A DNA stretch of 64,000 nucleotides from CAJBNH01 sp964447285. Lineage in GTDB: Bacteria; Myxococcota_A; UBA9042. A program made the position numbers and the translations under genes. Below, piece after piece: positions 47,528 to 56,596 of the stretch; position 1 is the stretch's first letter; every line of letters starts with the position of its first letter. Under the pieces are notes generated by a model. The model was given only the letters and a program-made list of their open reading frames with translations. It had not been told where the DNA came from and made no database searches. The DNA lies in the NCBI GenBank assembly GCA_964447285.1, contig CAYURO010000003.1:1-64000 (forward strand), given 5' to 3'.

Positions 47528-47564
47528 GGCGGCACCTGTCCGGTGATAGGTGGAAGTGCCTGAC

Positions 47565-48023
47565 CTAGAACGGAATGTCGTCGTCGGCCGGGAAGGGCTC
47601 GACCGCATCCGACATGCCGGGGGCAGCCGTTCGCGCGGGACCACGGGCCTGACCTTCGCCCTGCGGACCGGTCGAGCGCCCTTCGCCTTCGCCGCGGGCG
47701 CCCAAGAACTGGATGCGCTCAGCGATGATCTTGGTCTTGATGCGTTTCTGGCCGTCCTTGTCGGTCCACTCGTCGTTCGACAAGCGGCCCTCGACGTACA
47801 CTTGGCTGCCCTTGGTCAGGTACTTTTCGCAGTTCTCGGCCTGCTTGTCCCAGACCTCGACGGAGAACCAGTCGGTCTTCTCCTGCTTCTGGCCGCTGCG
47901 GTCCTGCCACGTGTGGTTGACGGCGCACCGCAGCTCCGCGACGGCGTGGTTGGACGGGGTGTACCGAAGCTCCGGCTGGTTGCCGAGGCGGGCGATCAGG
48001 ATGACCTTGTTGACGTTGGCCAT
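47565..48023 (-). CDS. ssb: Single-stranded DNA-binding protein, canonical with acidic C-terminal tip
   Basis: 152 residues from the ATG at 48023. The OB fold (Asn-Lys-Val-Ile-Leu-Ile, Asp-Trp-Phe-Ser-Val-Glu-Val-Trp, Gly-Ser-Gln-Val-Tyr-Val-Glu-Gly) is followed by a Gly/Arg linker and the protein-interaction tip Asp-Asp-Asp-Ile-Pro-Phe. This is presumably the housekeeping replication SSB. The window also encodes a tail-less paralogue next to recA at 9342. Confidence 0.95.
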   Translation of the reverse strand: MANVNKVILIARLGNQPELRYTPSNHAVAELRCAVNHTWQDRSGQKQEKTDWFSVEVWDKQAENCEKYLTKGSQVYVEGRLSNDEWTDKDGQKRIKTKIIAERIQFLGARGEGEGRSTGPQGEGQARGPARTAAPGMSDAVEPFPADDDIPF

Positions 48024-48056
48024 GTTGCGTTGCGCTCCTTGGGCGGGAAGGGTTGC

Positions 48057-48085
48057 ATCGTAAGCCGCGGTACAGGTCCGTGCAA
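48057..48085 (-). promoter_or_regulatory. Sigma-70-type promoter of the canonical ssb
   Basis: On the minus strand TTGCAC (48080-48085), 17-bp spacer, TACGAT (48057-48062). The leader to the ATG at 48023 is about 25 nt. It lies in the 178-bp divergent gap with phoH. Confidence 0.55.
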
Positions 48086-48201
48086 GGCCGCCCGCTCGGC
48101 GCCGGACGGAGCACAGGCGCCGTGGCGAGGCTCGCGACGTTGGGATACGCTGTCCGACTTGGGCCGTCGCTGGGACGGAACCGCCCGTCGACAAGGAGAT
48201 C

Positions 48202-49263
48202 ATGGCCCAGACCCGCAGACTGACCGTCGGCTTCCAGGACAGTGAAGGCCTCCGCACCCTGTGCGGCGAGCGCGATTCGAACCTCCGCTGGCTCGAAACG
48301 CGGCTGGGCATTCAGGTGATGGCCCGTGGCAACGAGGTGCACCTGCAGGGGGACGATGAGCAAGTCACCGCCGCCGCAGAGCTTCTCGGTGAGTTGTTTG
48401 CCCGGGCGCGCACCGGAGCCCCGATTGGGCCAGACGACATGGGGCGCCTGATCGACGCCCGCGAGGCCCGCGCAGACGGCACGATCGTGCGGCCGTTGCA
48501 CGTGCATCGCCCTCGGGCAGCCCTTCGCGCCGGGGAGGAGGTTGAGCTCGCAGAAGGCACGCGCGGCGCAGCCCCCATGACCCCCGGGCAGAAACGCTAC
48601 GTCGACGCGATCCGCTCGCACGACGTCGTGTTCGGCATCGGACCCGCCGGATCGGGCAAGACCTTTCTGGCCATGGCAGCAGCGCTTGGCGCCATGAACC
48701 GACGGGAAGTCAAGCGGATCGTGTTGACCCGGCCCGCGGTCGAGGCGGGTGAGCGGCTGGGCTTTCTGCCCGGCGACCTGAACGAAAAAGTCAGCCCCTA
48801 TCTGCGACCGCTCTACGACGCGCTGCGCGAGCTGGTCGACCAGGACCGCTTCGAGCGGATGATGGAGCGCGGACAGATCGAAGTGGCACCGCTTGCCTTC
48901 ATGCGCGGGCGTACCTTAGCCAATTCATTCGTGATTCTTGACGAGGCGCAGAACTGCACCAGCGAGCAGATGGTGATGCTGCTGACCCGCATGGGCGAAC
49001 ACACCAAAGTAGTCGTCACTGGCGACCCTTCGCAGTCGGATCTGCCGTACGGGATGCCGGGCGGCCTGCTGCGGGCGGTCGAAGTTCTTCAGGAAGTGGA
49101 AGGGATTCAAGTGGTACGCCTCGGGTTGGAAGACGTGGTGCGTCATCCGCTGGTCGGGCGTATCATCGCTGCCTTCGAGGCCGACCGAATGGCCCGCCTC
49201 GCCTCCGAACCCACCGGCCCGAACGCCCAGGGCTCCTACGGCAGGACTCCGAGCCGACGATGA
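48202..49263 (+). CDS. phoH: PhoH-family ATPase
   Basis: 353 residues. The N-terminal KH-like RNA-binding region (about 1-110) is followed by the P-loop Gly-Pro-Ala-Gly-Ser-Gly-Lys-Thr, Walker B Phe-Val-Ile-Leu-Asp-Glu-Ala-Gln-Asn and the Thr-Gly-Asp-Pro-Ser-Gln motif of the superfamily 1-like ATPase. PhoH is linked to RNA metabolism and usually sits next to ybeY. The TGA overlaps the ATG of pgpH (ATGA). Confidence 0.94.
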   Translation: MAQTRRLTVGFQDSEGLRTLCGERDSNLRWLETRLGIQVMARGNEVHLQGDDEQVTAAAELLGELFARARTGAPIGPDDMGRLIDAREARADGTIVRPLHVHRPRAALRAGEEVELAEGTRGAAPMTPGQKRYVDAIRSHDVVFGIGPAGSGKTFLAMAAALGAMNRREVKRIVLTRPAVEAGERLGFLPGDLNEKVSPYLRPLYDALRELVDQDRFERMMERGQIEVAPLAFMRGRTLANSFVILDEAQNCTSEQMVMLLTRMGEHTKVVVTGDPSQSDLPYGMPGGLLRAVEVLQEVEGIQVVRLGLEDVVRHPLVGRIIAAFEADRMARLASEPTGPNAQGSYGRTPSRR

Positions 49264-52022
49264 AATCCGCCAAACGTGGTGCTGCAGCTCCATCAGGGCT
49301 GCCTGGCTCCCAACAGCAAGCGCGGGAGTGGCGTGCCGGCTTGGTTCGCCGGGCGGGGGATAGTGCCTTCGCTGTCGTGGCTTGGGCCGCCCTGGTCTTC
49401 ATCGTCGGGCCGACGCAAGCGCCCGTCGAACTGCCCGCGCTGGGCCGCGCACCGCGAGAGGTCGTGGCGCTGCGCGACTTCCAGCACCAGGAACCCGTCG
49501 CCGACCTGCCCGAAAAGCAGCAGCAGGCGGTCGCTGGCGTGCCGGTCCACTACGCCTTCGACCAGCTGGCGGCGCAGAAGCGGATCGAGAATCTCCAGGC
49601 GGCGTTTCGACTTGCGCGTCCCCGCTATCGCCTCTACCTCTCCAGCCGCGAGCGTTTGGTCGCCACACTGGGGACCCCGAAGCCGACGCCAAATGCGAGT
49701 CCGGCCGCTCAGGAGGTTCGCCTCCATGGTGCCGCGCGTGCCGACAGGGCTGCGGTGCCGCCTGCCGAGACCGCGCGCGAAGTGGCCCAACTGGACCAAG
49801 AGTTTGAAGAGGAACTGCAGACGCTGCGGCCTGAATTTGAACGCATGCTTGCTGCTCGCCGCTCGGAGTTGAACGCGGATGTGTTCGGAGCCCTGCGCAA
49901 AGCGGGATTCGACGAGCAGATCGAGCTGCTGTTGACCGACGTGGCGCACATGCTGCTGGGGCAGTGGATTGTGCGCGACATGGACCGCTTCGAGGACGAC
50001 CTGGCGCGGGGCGTTTTCGAGACCGGGTCGCGGGTGCGTTACGACCGGGCGTCGGCGCGCGGCAAGGTTCTGGATGTCGAGGGCGCGCTGAGACAAGCCG
50101 ACGAGTACGTGGGCGAGTTCGTCAAGCGCAAGAGTCCGTCCACATTGGATGACCCGCTGCTGCAGGCGGCCCTTCGTGCGATTGCCCGCAGCATGATCGA
50201 CACCACCTTTGCTCGCGACAAGGAGGCCACGCGCTTGGCGGAGGAGCGGGCTCGCGACGCCGTCGAGAAGACGCACCTCGTGTCGTTTGCGCGGGGTCAG
50301 ATTTTGGTCGAGCGGGGCGAGTCGGTCACGGAGGCCATCCAGGGGCGCGTCAAGGTGATGCTCCAAGGCATGGAGGGCAGCGGACTACCGCGGTCGTACT
50401 TGGCGACGGCGATTCTCTTGGGCATCGTGCTGTTGCTGTTCTTCGGGTTCGCCAAGCTGCACCTGCGCAACTTCCGCTATCGTCCGCGTGACGTGCAGTT
50501 GCTGATCACGATCCTTGTGGTTCACGGGCTGGCGCTGCGCATGGTCCTCGGGGCCGGCAGTTTGCTGATCGAGCCAGGCGGCACCATGACGCCCGCGATG
50601 TGGGTGGTGTTGCTGCCCTACGCGCTGGGACCGACCCTTGCGACGCTGTTCATGCGCCCGATCACCGCGGCGCCGTTCGGCCTGATGGCGGCGGTCGTCG
50701 CGGGCGTGATGGGGCACAATTCGCCGATGCTCAGATCGCAGTCGGGGTTGGACACGCTCGTCACTGTCCAAGCGGTCATCGTCGGGCTTGCGGGCGTGCA
50801 CGCGGCGCGGCAATTCCGGCAGCGGTCCGATCTGGTCGTGGGTGCCGCCACCGTATCGGGCGTGTCGGTCTTGGGCGCTGCGGCGATCGCGTTGTTCACG
50901 GCCCCCTTGGGAGCGGACGTGTTCAGCGTGGAGACGGGTCTGGTGCTGTTGATGGGCGCCGGCTCAGGCGTGATGAGCTACCTCTTCGTGTCTGCGTTGG
51001 CTCCGATTCTCGAGAGTCTGTTCAACCGCCTGACCGACATCAAGCTGCTCGAGCTCGCCAGCATGAACCACCCGGCACTGCGCCTCCTTGCCAGCGAGGC
51101 GCCGGGCACCTTCACCCACAGCGTCATGGTCGGCAACCTGGCACAGGCCGGCTGCGACGCGATCGGCGGCAACGGGCTGCTGTCCCGGGTGGGGGCGTAT
51201 TACCACGACCTGGGCAAGACGCGGGCGCCGCGGTTCTTCGCCGAGAATCAGGCGGGAGAGAACCCGCACGATCGACTGAAGCCGCACTTGTCCGCACTGA
51301 TCATCAAGACGCATGTGAAGGATGGCATTAAGATCCTTCGGGAATTCAGGCTGCCTGAGGAGATCGTCGACTTCGTGCCGCAGCACCACGGCACCGGCCT
51401 GATCCAACACTTCTACAACCGCGCACGCATCGAGGCCGGAGAGGCTGCCGACGAGGTGGCGGAAACCGACTTCCGCTATCCCGGTCCCAAGCCCCAACGC
51501 CGCGAGACGGCGCTGCTGATGCTCGCCGACTCGGTCGAGGCCGCTGCCCGGGCGCTGCCGGAGCCCAACCCTCAGCGCGTGCATGAGATCGTCAAGAAGA
51601 TCATCGCGACCAAGCTCGGCGATGGACAGTTCGACGAGTGCGACCTGACACTGCGCGAGCTGGCCCAGGTGGAAGAGGCTTTCGTTCGCGTTCTTGCGGG
51701 GATGCACCACACGCGCCCGGCTTACCTGCCGCCTGTCGAGTTGCCCAGCCAGCCGCGACTGCCTGGCCTGCGGGAGGAAGAGGACTTGGGCAACGTGGCG
51801 ATCATGGCCGACGGCGGCGTGGGCGTCCGGCCGTACCGCAACATGGCGCGCGACACGCAGGTTCGCCTGCCGATGCAGCCGGTGCCGCCCGCTGTCGAGC
51901 CCGTTTCTGCCCCGGCCTCCGCCCCCGCAGGCGACCGCCCCGTCGAGCCCGGCGAAGCGCCCCACTCACCCACCGCGCTCGTGTCCGGTCACCGCCAGAG
52001 CGGAAGCCGCCGCGTGCCGTGA
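49260..52022 (+). CDS. pgpH: 7TMR-HD phosphohydrolase (PgpH-like c-di-AMP phosphodiesterase)
   Basis: 920 residues, coupled to phoH. A first transmembrane helix, a large extracytoplasmic domain (about 60-370), a seven-helix membrane block (about 375-590) and a cytosolic HD domain follow in order. The HD residues are in His-Ser-Val-Met-Val-Gly-Asn, Tyr-Tyr-His-Asp-Leu-Gly-Lys, His-Leu-Ser-Ala, His-His-Gly-Thr and Leu-Ala-Asp-Ser-Val. Homologues such as Listeria PgpH hydrolyse c-di-AMP to pApA. With cdaA 8 kb away, both synthesis and breakdown of this messenger may be encoded here. The C-terminus is Pro/Ala-rich. Confidence 0.92.
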   Translation: MKSAKRGAAAPSGLPGSQQQAREWRAGLVRRAGDSAFAVVAWAALVFIVGPTQAPVELPALGRAPREVVALRDFQHQEPVADLPEKQQQAVAGVPVHYAFDQLAAQKRIENLQAAFRLARPRYRLYLSSRERLVATLGTPKPTPNASPAAQEVRLHGAARADRAAVPPAETAREVAQLDQEFEEELQTLRPEFERMLAARRSELNADVFGALRKAGFDEQIELLLTDVAHMLLGQWIVRDMDRFEDDLARGVFETGSRVRYDRASARGKVLDVEGALRQADEYVGEFVKRKSPSTLDDPLLQAALRAIARSMIDTTFARDKEATRLAEERARDAVEKTHLVSFARGQILVERGESVTEAIQGRVKVMLQGMEGSGLPRSYLATAILLGIVLLLFFGFAKLHLRNFRYRPRDVQLLITILVVHGLALRMVLGAGSLLIEPGGTMTPAMWVVLLPYALGPTLATLFMRPITAAPFGLMAAVVAGVMGHNSPMLRSQSGLDTLVTVQAVIVGLAGVHAARQFRQRSDLVVGAATVSGVSVLGAAAIALFTAPLGADVFSVETGLVLLMGAGSGVMSYLFVSALAPILESLFNRLTDIKLLELASMNHPALRLLASEAPGTFTHSVMVGNLAQAGCDAIGGNGLLSRVGAYYHDLGKTRAPRFFAENQAGENPHDRLKPHLSALIIKTHVKDGIKILREFRLPEEIVDFVPQHHGTGLIQHFYNRARIEAGEAADEVAETDFRYPGPKPQRRETALLMLADSVEAAARALPEPNPQRVHEIVKKIIATKLGDGQFDECDLTLRELAQVEEAFVRVLAGMHHTRPAYLPPVELPSQPRLPGLREEEDLGNVAIMADGGVGVRPYRNMARDTQVRLPMQPVPPAVEPVSAPASAPAGDRPVEPGEAPHSPTALVSGHRQSGSRRVP

Positions 52023-52047
52023 TCCGACCCACCAGGGGAAGCTCTGC

Positions 52048-52587
52048 ATGTCCATCGACCTCGATTGCTGTCACCCCGACCTGCGGATCGGCCAGCGCCG
52101 TCTGGCCCGTCACCTGCGCTCGATACTGGCGGAGTTGGGCCACCCGCGAGGCTATGTCGATGTGCGCCTGACCACAGACGCGGACATTCGCGAGCTGAAT
52201 CGGCAGTATCGGAAGGTCGACGCCGTCACTGACGTGCTCAGCTTTCCGCTCGCCGACGCCCACGACCCGGACGTGCCGGTTGAGCTGTTGGGCGACATCG
52301 TGATCTCGCTGGATACCGCGCAACGGCAGGCGCGTGCCGTGCGCGAGGCGGTTCGATCTGGCGCTGACCCCGCGGACGTCAAGCGCTACCGGCTGACCGA
52401 AGAGGTGCTGTTTCTGGCCACCCACGGTCTGCTGCACCTGCTGGGCCATGATCACGCCAAGCGCAGGCAGGCCGAGGATATGGAGGCACTGGAGCGTCGG
52501 TTCATGGCCACGGTCACGCCGCTGGACGTTCACTTGTGCGATCGAACCGCGCACGGCGTCGCCCGAAAAGCCAAGTCCCGAGAATAG
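52048..52587 (+). CDS. ybeY: Endoribonuclease YbeY
   Basis: 179 residues from the ATG at 52048. The zinc motif His-Gly-Leu-Leu-His-Leu-Leu-Gly-His-Asp-His matches HGxLHLxGYDH with Tyr replaced by His. It takes part in 16S rRNA 3' maturation and ribosome quality control. Third gene of phoH-pgpH-ybeY, an order widely conserved. Confidence 0.95.
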   Translation: MSIDLDCCHPDLRIGQRRLARHLRSILAELGHPRGYVDVRLTTDADIRELNRQYRKVDAVTDVLSFPLADAHDPDVPVELLGDIVISLDTAQRQARAVREAVRSGADPADVKRYRLTEEVLFLATHGLLHLLGHDHAKRRQAEDMEALERRFMATVTPLDVHLCDRTAHGVARKAKSRE

Positions 52588-52690
52588 CAGCACCCGCTTG
52601 CGCGTTGAGAGCCTGCTCGGCCGGACGCGACCCTGCCGAACCCGAATTGCCGTCGATGGCTCTAACGACTGTCCCCTTCAGGAGTGTTTC

Positions 52691-53179
52691 ATGCGCCTCG
52701 CCTTTACCCTCTTGACCCTGTCGATGACCGTGCTGGCCACGTTTGCCGCCTGCCGCAACGAGAGTCAGGCGCTGCAGCCCGCCCCTGCGGTTGCGCCCGC
52801 AGCGACCGAGACCGCGGCGCCCCCCGCCGACGGCAAGAACTACAGCGTCAAGGTCGCGCCCGTCGCCCTGCAGGCTGGCGCCAAGGCTTCGTCGGTGCTC
52901 ACCATCGTTGGGGCGCCCGGGCTGCACTTCAACACGGAATTTCCGGCGCGGTTTGTGGTCGAGCCCGCAGCGTTTGCCCGCAGCACCAAGGACAAGCTGA
53001 CGCTGAAGGACGGCGACGTGAAGATCGTCGACGGCAAGGGCGTGGTCACGATCCCGCTCGAGGGACTGGCGGCGGGCGCGGGCAACCTGAAGGTCACGGG
53101 CAACTTTAGCGTGTGCAGCGACGAGCAGTGCTTCATCCTGCGCAACGAGGTGTTGTCCCTGGCCGTGGCGGTGCGCTGA
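52691..53179 (+). CDS. DsbD N-terminal-domain-like lipoprotein
   Basis: 162 residues from the ATG at 52691 (AGGAG site), with lipobox TFAAC (Cys21). After an Ala/Pro linker the domain ends in Asn-Phe-Ser-Val-Cys-Ser-Asp-Glu-Gln-Cys-Phe-Ile-Leu, matching the Cys-x4-Cys redox pair of the DsbD alpha domain. It may accept or pass electrons for disulfide reduction in the periplasm. It stands alone, with no membrane DsbD partner nearby. Confidence 0.75.
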   Translation: MRLAFTLLTLSMTVLATFAACRNESQALQPAPAVAPAATETAAPPADGKNYSVKVAPVALQAGAKASSVLTIVGAPGLHFNTEFPARFVVEPAAFARSTKDKLTLKDGDVKIVDGKGVVTIPLEGLAAGAGNLKVTGNFSVCSDEQCFILRNEVLSLAVAVR

Positions 53180-53205
53180 AGCCCATCGGTCGCCCTTGCT
53201 TCCGT

Positions 53206-53234
53206 TTGACAACGCCCTCGCTTGCCGCTAGATC
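53206..53234 (+). promoter_or_regulatory. Strong sigma-70-type promoter for tRNA-Gly
   Basis: TTGACA (53206-53211), 17-bp spacer, TAGATC (53229-53234). The -35 is a perfect consensus. A start near 53241 leaves a 5' leader of about 54 nt for RNase P. Confidence 0.7.
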
Positions 53235-53294
53235 GGCTGCCGGTTCGCGACGTGCCTGCGGTTTGCCGCCCAGCGTTGCCCGGTGCGACCGAGT

Positions 53295-53366
<72 letters not shown>

Positions 53367-53377
53367 CCTTCCCCGTC

Positions 53378-53427
53378 AATTGAAAAGTCGCTTTCAGCCC
53401 GAAATTGAAAAGTCGCTTTCAGCCCGA
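53378..53427 (+). repeat. Perfect tandem 25-bp repeat with internal dyad
   Basis: AATTGAAAAGTCGCTTTCAG plus five more bases occurs twice head to tail (53378-53402, 53403-53427) without mismatch. Each unit contains the dyad TGAAA-N6-TTTCA. It starts 12 bp after the tRNA-Gly and ends 39 bp before the stop of the convergent ligase gene. It could be a protein-binding site, a tRNA 3' processing region or an old integration scar. Confidence 0.9.
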
Positions 53428-53465
53428 TGGACAGTCGGCGCGGTCGGTGTCGCCTTGTGCCTACG

Positions 53466-54833
53466 CTACCAGGCGTCGGCCAGGCCCAGCAGCCCGGTGC
53501 CCTTCACCATCTCTCGCCGCACGCGGTCGTAGAAGGGCGGAGCGTCGCCGGCTGCGATGGCCTCCAGCGGCTGCAGGGCGTCGGCCGCGTCCACATCCAC
53601 GCGGGTGTCCGCTGCCTGCCGGTCCAGACCGATACGGGTCAAGCGAAGGACCTCTTTTGCCCACTCGCCTACGTGGACGTCACCGACTCTCGCGTGCAGC
53701 GCATCCTTGCACGCCGCCTCGCGCAGGGCAGCCCGGTCCACGGTGCGGTCGCCGTCGCGCAGCAGCAGCCGCAACGCCTTGCGCGTCGCTTCGTCGTAAA
53801 ACGCGCCCTTGGTCAGCGCGGGCAGTGAGGGCAGGGCGTCGGCGGGCACCAAATCGCACTGACGCAGCTCGATGTAACGCTTCAGGCGCACGTCGGGGAA
53901 CACGGTCGAGGCGTGCAGCGCCCAGTCGGACAGCGTGGGGCGGCGGCCGCGGTAGCCTTCGTGGAAGAAGCGTCGAAAGGTGAGCGGTTCGGGCAGCTCT
54001 TCGTAGCCGTGGCTGCCGTCGGGCATCACCTTGTCCAGGAAGTACATCGGCACATCGAGCACCCAGTCGACGTAGTCCTGCACGCGCGCGTCGGGATCGA
54101 AGCACAAGCCTTTGACATTGCAGCGTCTGTCGTCGACGTCGGTCCACAGGTGCGCGCGGAAGCTGGCGTAACCCGTGTCGCGGCCAGCCAGGTACGGCGA
54201 GTTGGCGAACAGCGCGATCAGCACGGGCGACAGCAGGTGGCCCAGCCGCAGCATCTCCATGCACTCGTCTTCACTGGAGAAGTCGATGTTCGTCTGCACG
54301 GTGCACGTCAGGTGCATCATGTGCAGGCCCCACGCGCCGACCTTGGGCATGATCCGCCGCATGATGGCGTAGCGCCCCTTGGGCATCCGGGGCGTTTCGT
54401 CCACTCGCGTCAGGGGGTTGAGGCCGACGTGCACGAACCGCACGCCCAGATCGTGGGCGACATCGCGCAGCTCGGACAGGTGCCCACCCAGCTCTGCCGC
54501 CATGTCTGACACGCCGACCATCGCGGCGCCGCTCAGCTCGAACTGGCCAGCGGGCTCCAGCGAGATCGCCGCGACGCCCCGCTGCAACGCAATCGGGCGT
54601 CCCGCTTCGAGGATCGGCTCCCACCCATGCCGAGCCACCAGCCGTTCCAGCAGCGTGCGGATGCTGACCGGCCCTTCATAGGGCAGCAGGTTGCCTTGGG
54701 CGTCGATCGCGAGTCGCTCGTACTCGGTGCCGATGCGGAAGTGAGACTGGTCGCGCCGCCCTGACAGCACCCATGCCGTGCATTCTTCCAGCGATTCCAA
54801 TCGCCGGGGATCGTCTTGAATGGGCGCGGACAT
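53466..54833 (-). CDS. gshA: Glutamate-cysteine ligase, plant/proteobacterial type (GCS2)
   Basis: 455 residues from the ATG at 54833. First step of glutathione (or gamma-glutamylcysteine) synthesis. The Gly-Thr-Glu-Tyr-Glu-Arg N-terminal motif, Met-His-Leu-Thr-Cys-Thr-Val-Gln-Thr-Asn-Ile-Asp-Phe and Arg-Tyr-Ile-Glu-Leu-Arg match this class. EgtA-type ligases for ergothioneine are similar and cannot be excluded. No gshB is nearby. The membrane protein gene upstream ends 36 bp before it. Confidence 0.9.
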   Translation of the reverse strand: MSAPIQDDPRRLESLEECTAWVLSGRRDQSHFRIGTEYERLAIDAQGNLLPYEGPVSIRTLLERLVARHGWEPILEAGRPIALQRGVAAISLEPAGQFELSGAAMVGVSDMAAELGGHLSELRDVAHDLGVRFVHVGLNPLTRVDETPRMPKGRYAIMRRIMPKVGAWGLHMMHLTCTVQTNIDFSSEDECMEMLRLGHLLSPVLIALFANSPYLAGRDTGYASFRAHLWTDVDDRRCNVKGLCFDPDARVQDYVDWVLDVPMYFLDKVMPDGSHGYEELPEPLTFRRFFHEGYRGRRPTLSDWALHASTVFPDVRLKRYIELRQCDLVPADALPSLPALTKGAFYDEATRKALRLLLRDGDRTVDRAALREAACKDALHARVGDVHVGEWAKEVLRLTRIGLDRQAADTRVDVDAADALQPLEAIAAGDAPPFYDRVRREMVKGTGLLGLADAW

Positions 54834-54869
54834 CGGGGCCTCGAGGCAGGGGGCGGCACGCAAGCGCGG

Positions 54870-56426
54870 TCAGTCGTAGTAGAACTGCTCGATGCGCCCA
54901 AACGTCACGGCGCCGAACGCTTGCACGACGATCGCCAGCAGGATCAGCAGCTTGGCATTCCGCGTCAGGAAAGGCACGCGCAAGGCGAAGAAGCCCATGA
55001 GAGGAGGCAGAAAGTCGATCGCGAACCGGTACGAGAACTGCTGCCAGCCGTCGTTCTGATACACAAGCCCGGGCAGCGCGACGGCCAGCACGGTGACCAG
55101 CAGGTGGCGCTGCAGGCTGCGACGGCGGGCGTCCTCGGCGGGGTCCAGCGCGATCAAGTCGGCGGGGGGCTGCTTTGGCGTGCCTAGCATGGCCAGAAAC
55201 ACCGGCGTGCTGGCCATCAGCCCCAGACCATGGCGGGTGATCAGGACAAACGGAGCCTCGGACAGTAGCCGGGGCATGTTCGTCAGGGCGGCACCCAAGT
55301 TCCCGTTCAAGAACACGAAATTGAACAGACCGTGCTCACGCGTCGGGCCGCGGGTGCCCTCCAGCAGGTACAGGTGACCGAATTCCGTGGGGCTCTGCCA
55401 GCGAACCCAGTTCAACCACGCGAGGGTGGCACCGATGGCAGCGGCAGGCAGGGCGAACCGGATGAGCTTGCCGAAAGCCTTCCAGAAAGCGGACTTGCCC
55501 TCTCCCCCCAGCCACTTGCCGCGTGGGAAGAAGGCCTCGAGCGGGAAGAACACACCGGCGAACAGCAGCGGCGTGCGGGTGGCGACCCCCAGACCGAACA
55601 GCAGCCCCGCCAGCACAGGGCGCCGCGCGTCTTGGGCGGCCAGCAGGTAGGCCACGTGAAGGGCGGCACCGAAGACAAGCGCGGTAAACCATACCTGACC
55701 GCGAATCGAGCTGTAGAAGAACGCGGTGCCAAATGCGAACAGCGCCACCAACCACAGTTGGCTGTCCACGCCGTGCACGACCAGATTCTCGCGACGCATT
55801 CGCGCGAACCAAAGGAACATCAGAACTGCCGCCAGAACCGCCACCAGCAGCGTCACGACCACGTCGTGGACGTCGTAACCCCAGATGGCCACCAGCGGCA
55901 TCATCGCGACGGCGGGAAAGGGCGGAAACGAGATCTGGTAGACCACTTCGTCGCAGCGGGCATAGGGGCGCGCGGGGTTGCAGCCGGTCTTCACCTCGCG
56001 GTCCACGTCGATGACCATCAGGCGGCCGTCCAGCGTCCAGAACTCCTTCTGGCGCGCCCCGGGCACGTCCTTCCAGGGGAACACGCCCTTGACCACCTCT
56101 CCGCCCTTCAGCGTCAGCACGCGGTAGCTTGCCCAGTCGTTCCAGCCGTTGTTGCGGCCGCCAGGGCCGGCGAGGTGCCGATTGACGGCATTCTGCAGCC
56201 CACGGCGGTCTTCCGGGCGCGGCGGTGCATTCAGGGTCCGGCGCGGCGTGTCGGTGTCCAGGCGCCCGTCGAGAAACGACGCGGCCATGTCGACAAAGTG
56301 GAAGTGCGGGGAGGGGTTGCGCAGCATCCCGGACGAGAAGGCTGTGTACACCGCGGTCACGACGACGGCGACGACGATGCTCCAGGCCAGCAGCGGGCGG
56401 CGAGCGAACAGGCTGGACAGGAACAT
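54870..56426 (-). CDS. Polytopic membrane protein of unknown function
   Basis: 518 residues, starting at the ATG at 56426. A first helix (about 14-34), an external loop of about 130 residues, then about nine more helices. The first external loop carries His-Phe-His-Phe-Val-Asp, an acidic/His element often seen in GT-C-like enzymes. No family signature is certain. It lies upstream of gshA on the same strand and diverges from the selenoprotein gene. Confidence 0.75.
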   Translation of the reverse strand: MFLSSLFARRPLLAWSIVVAVVVTAVYTAFSSGMLRNPSPHFHFVDMAASFLDGRLDTDTPRRTLNAPPRPEDRRGLQNAVNRHLAGPGGRNNGWNDWASYRVLTLKGGEVVKGVFPWKDVPGARQKEFWTLDGRLMVIDVDREVKTGCNPARPYARCDEVVYQISFPPFPAVAMMPLVAIWGYDVHDVVVTLLVAVLAAVLMFLWFARMRRENLVVHGVDSQLWLVALFAFGTAFFYSSIRGQVWFTALVFGAALHVAYLLAAQDARRPVLAGLLFGLGVATRTPLLFAGVFFPLEAFFPRGKWLGGEGKSAFWKAFGKLIRFALPAAAIGATLAWLNWVRWQSPTEFGHLYLLEGTRGPTREHGLFNFVFLNGNLGAALTNMPRLLSEAPFVLITRHGLGLMASTPVFLAMLGTPKQPPADLIALDPAEDARRRSLQRHLLVTVLAVALPGLVYQNDGWQQFSYRFAIDFLPPLMGFFALRVPFLTRNAKLLILLAIVVQAFGAVTFGRIEQFYYD

Positions 56427-56596
56427 GTCGGCTGGTCTCCTGGGCCGGGGGGGCGGCAGGGGTCCGCCGCAAGAGGCGGAACAGTAATGCTTGGGTAGGG
56501 GCGGGTCAATTGCGTGCGGCCGGTCGCGCTGCTAACCTGCCGCGCCGCCGAAGTGCCGCCCATCGTGGGTCCGCGTTCGGTCTCTCAGGAGGTTTC

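Noticed and set aside
53378..53427. Integrated element next to tRNA-Gly
   Set aside because: No integrase, no second tRNA 3' end copy and no foreign-looking genes are in the neighbourhood; only the short duplication remains.
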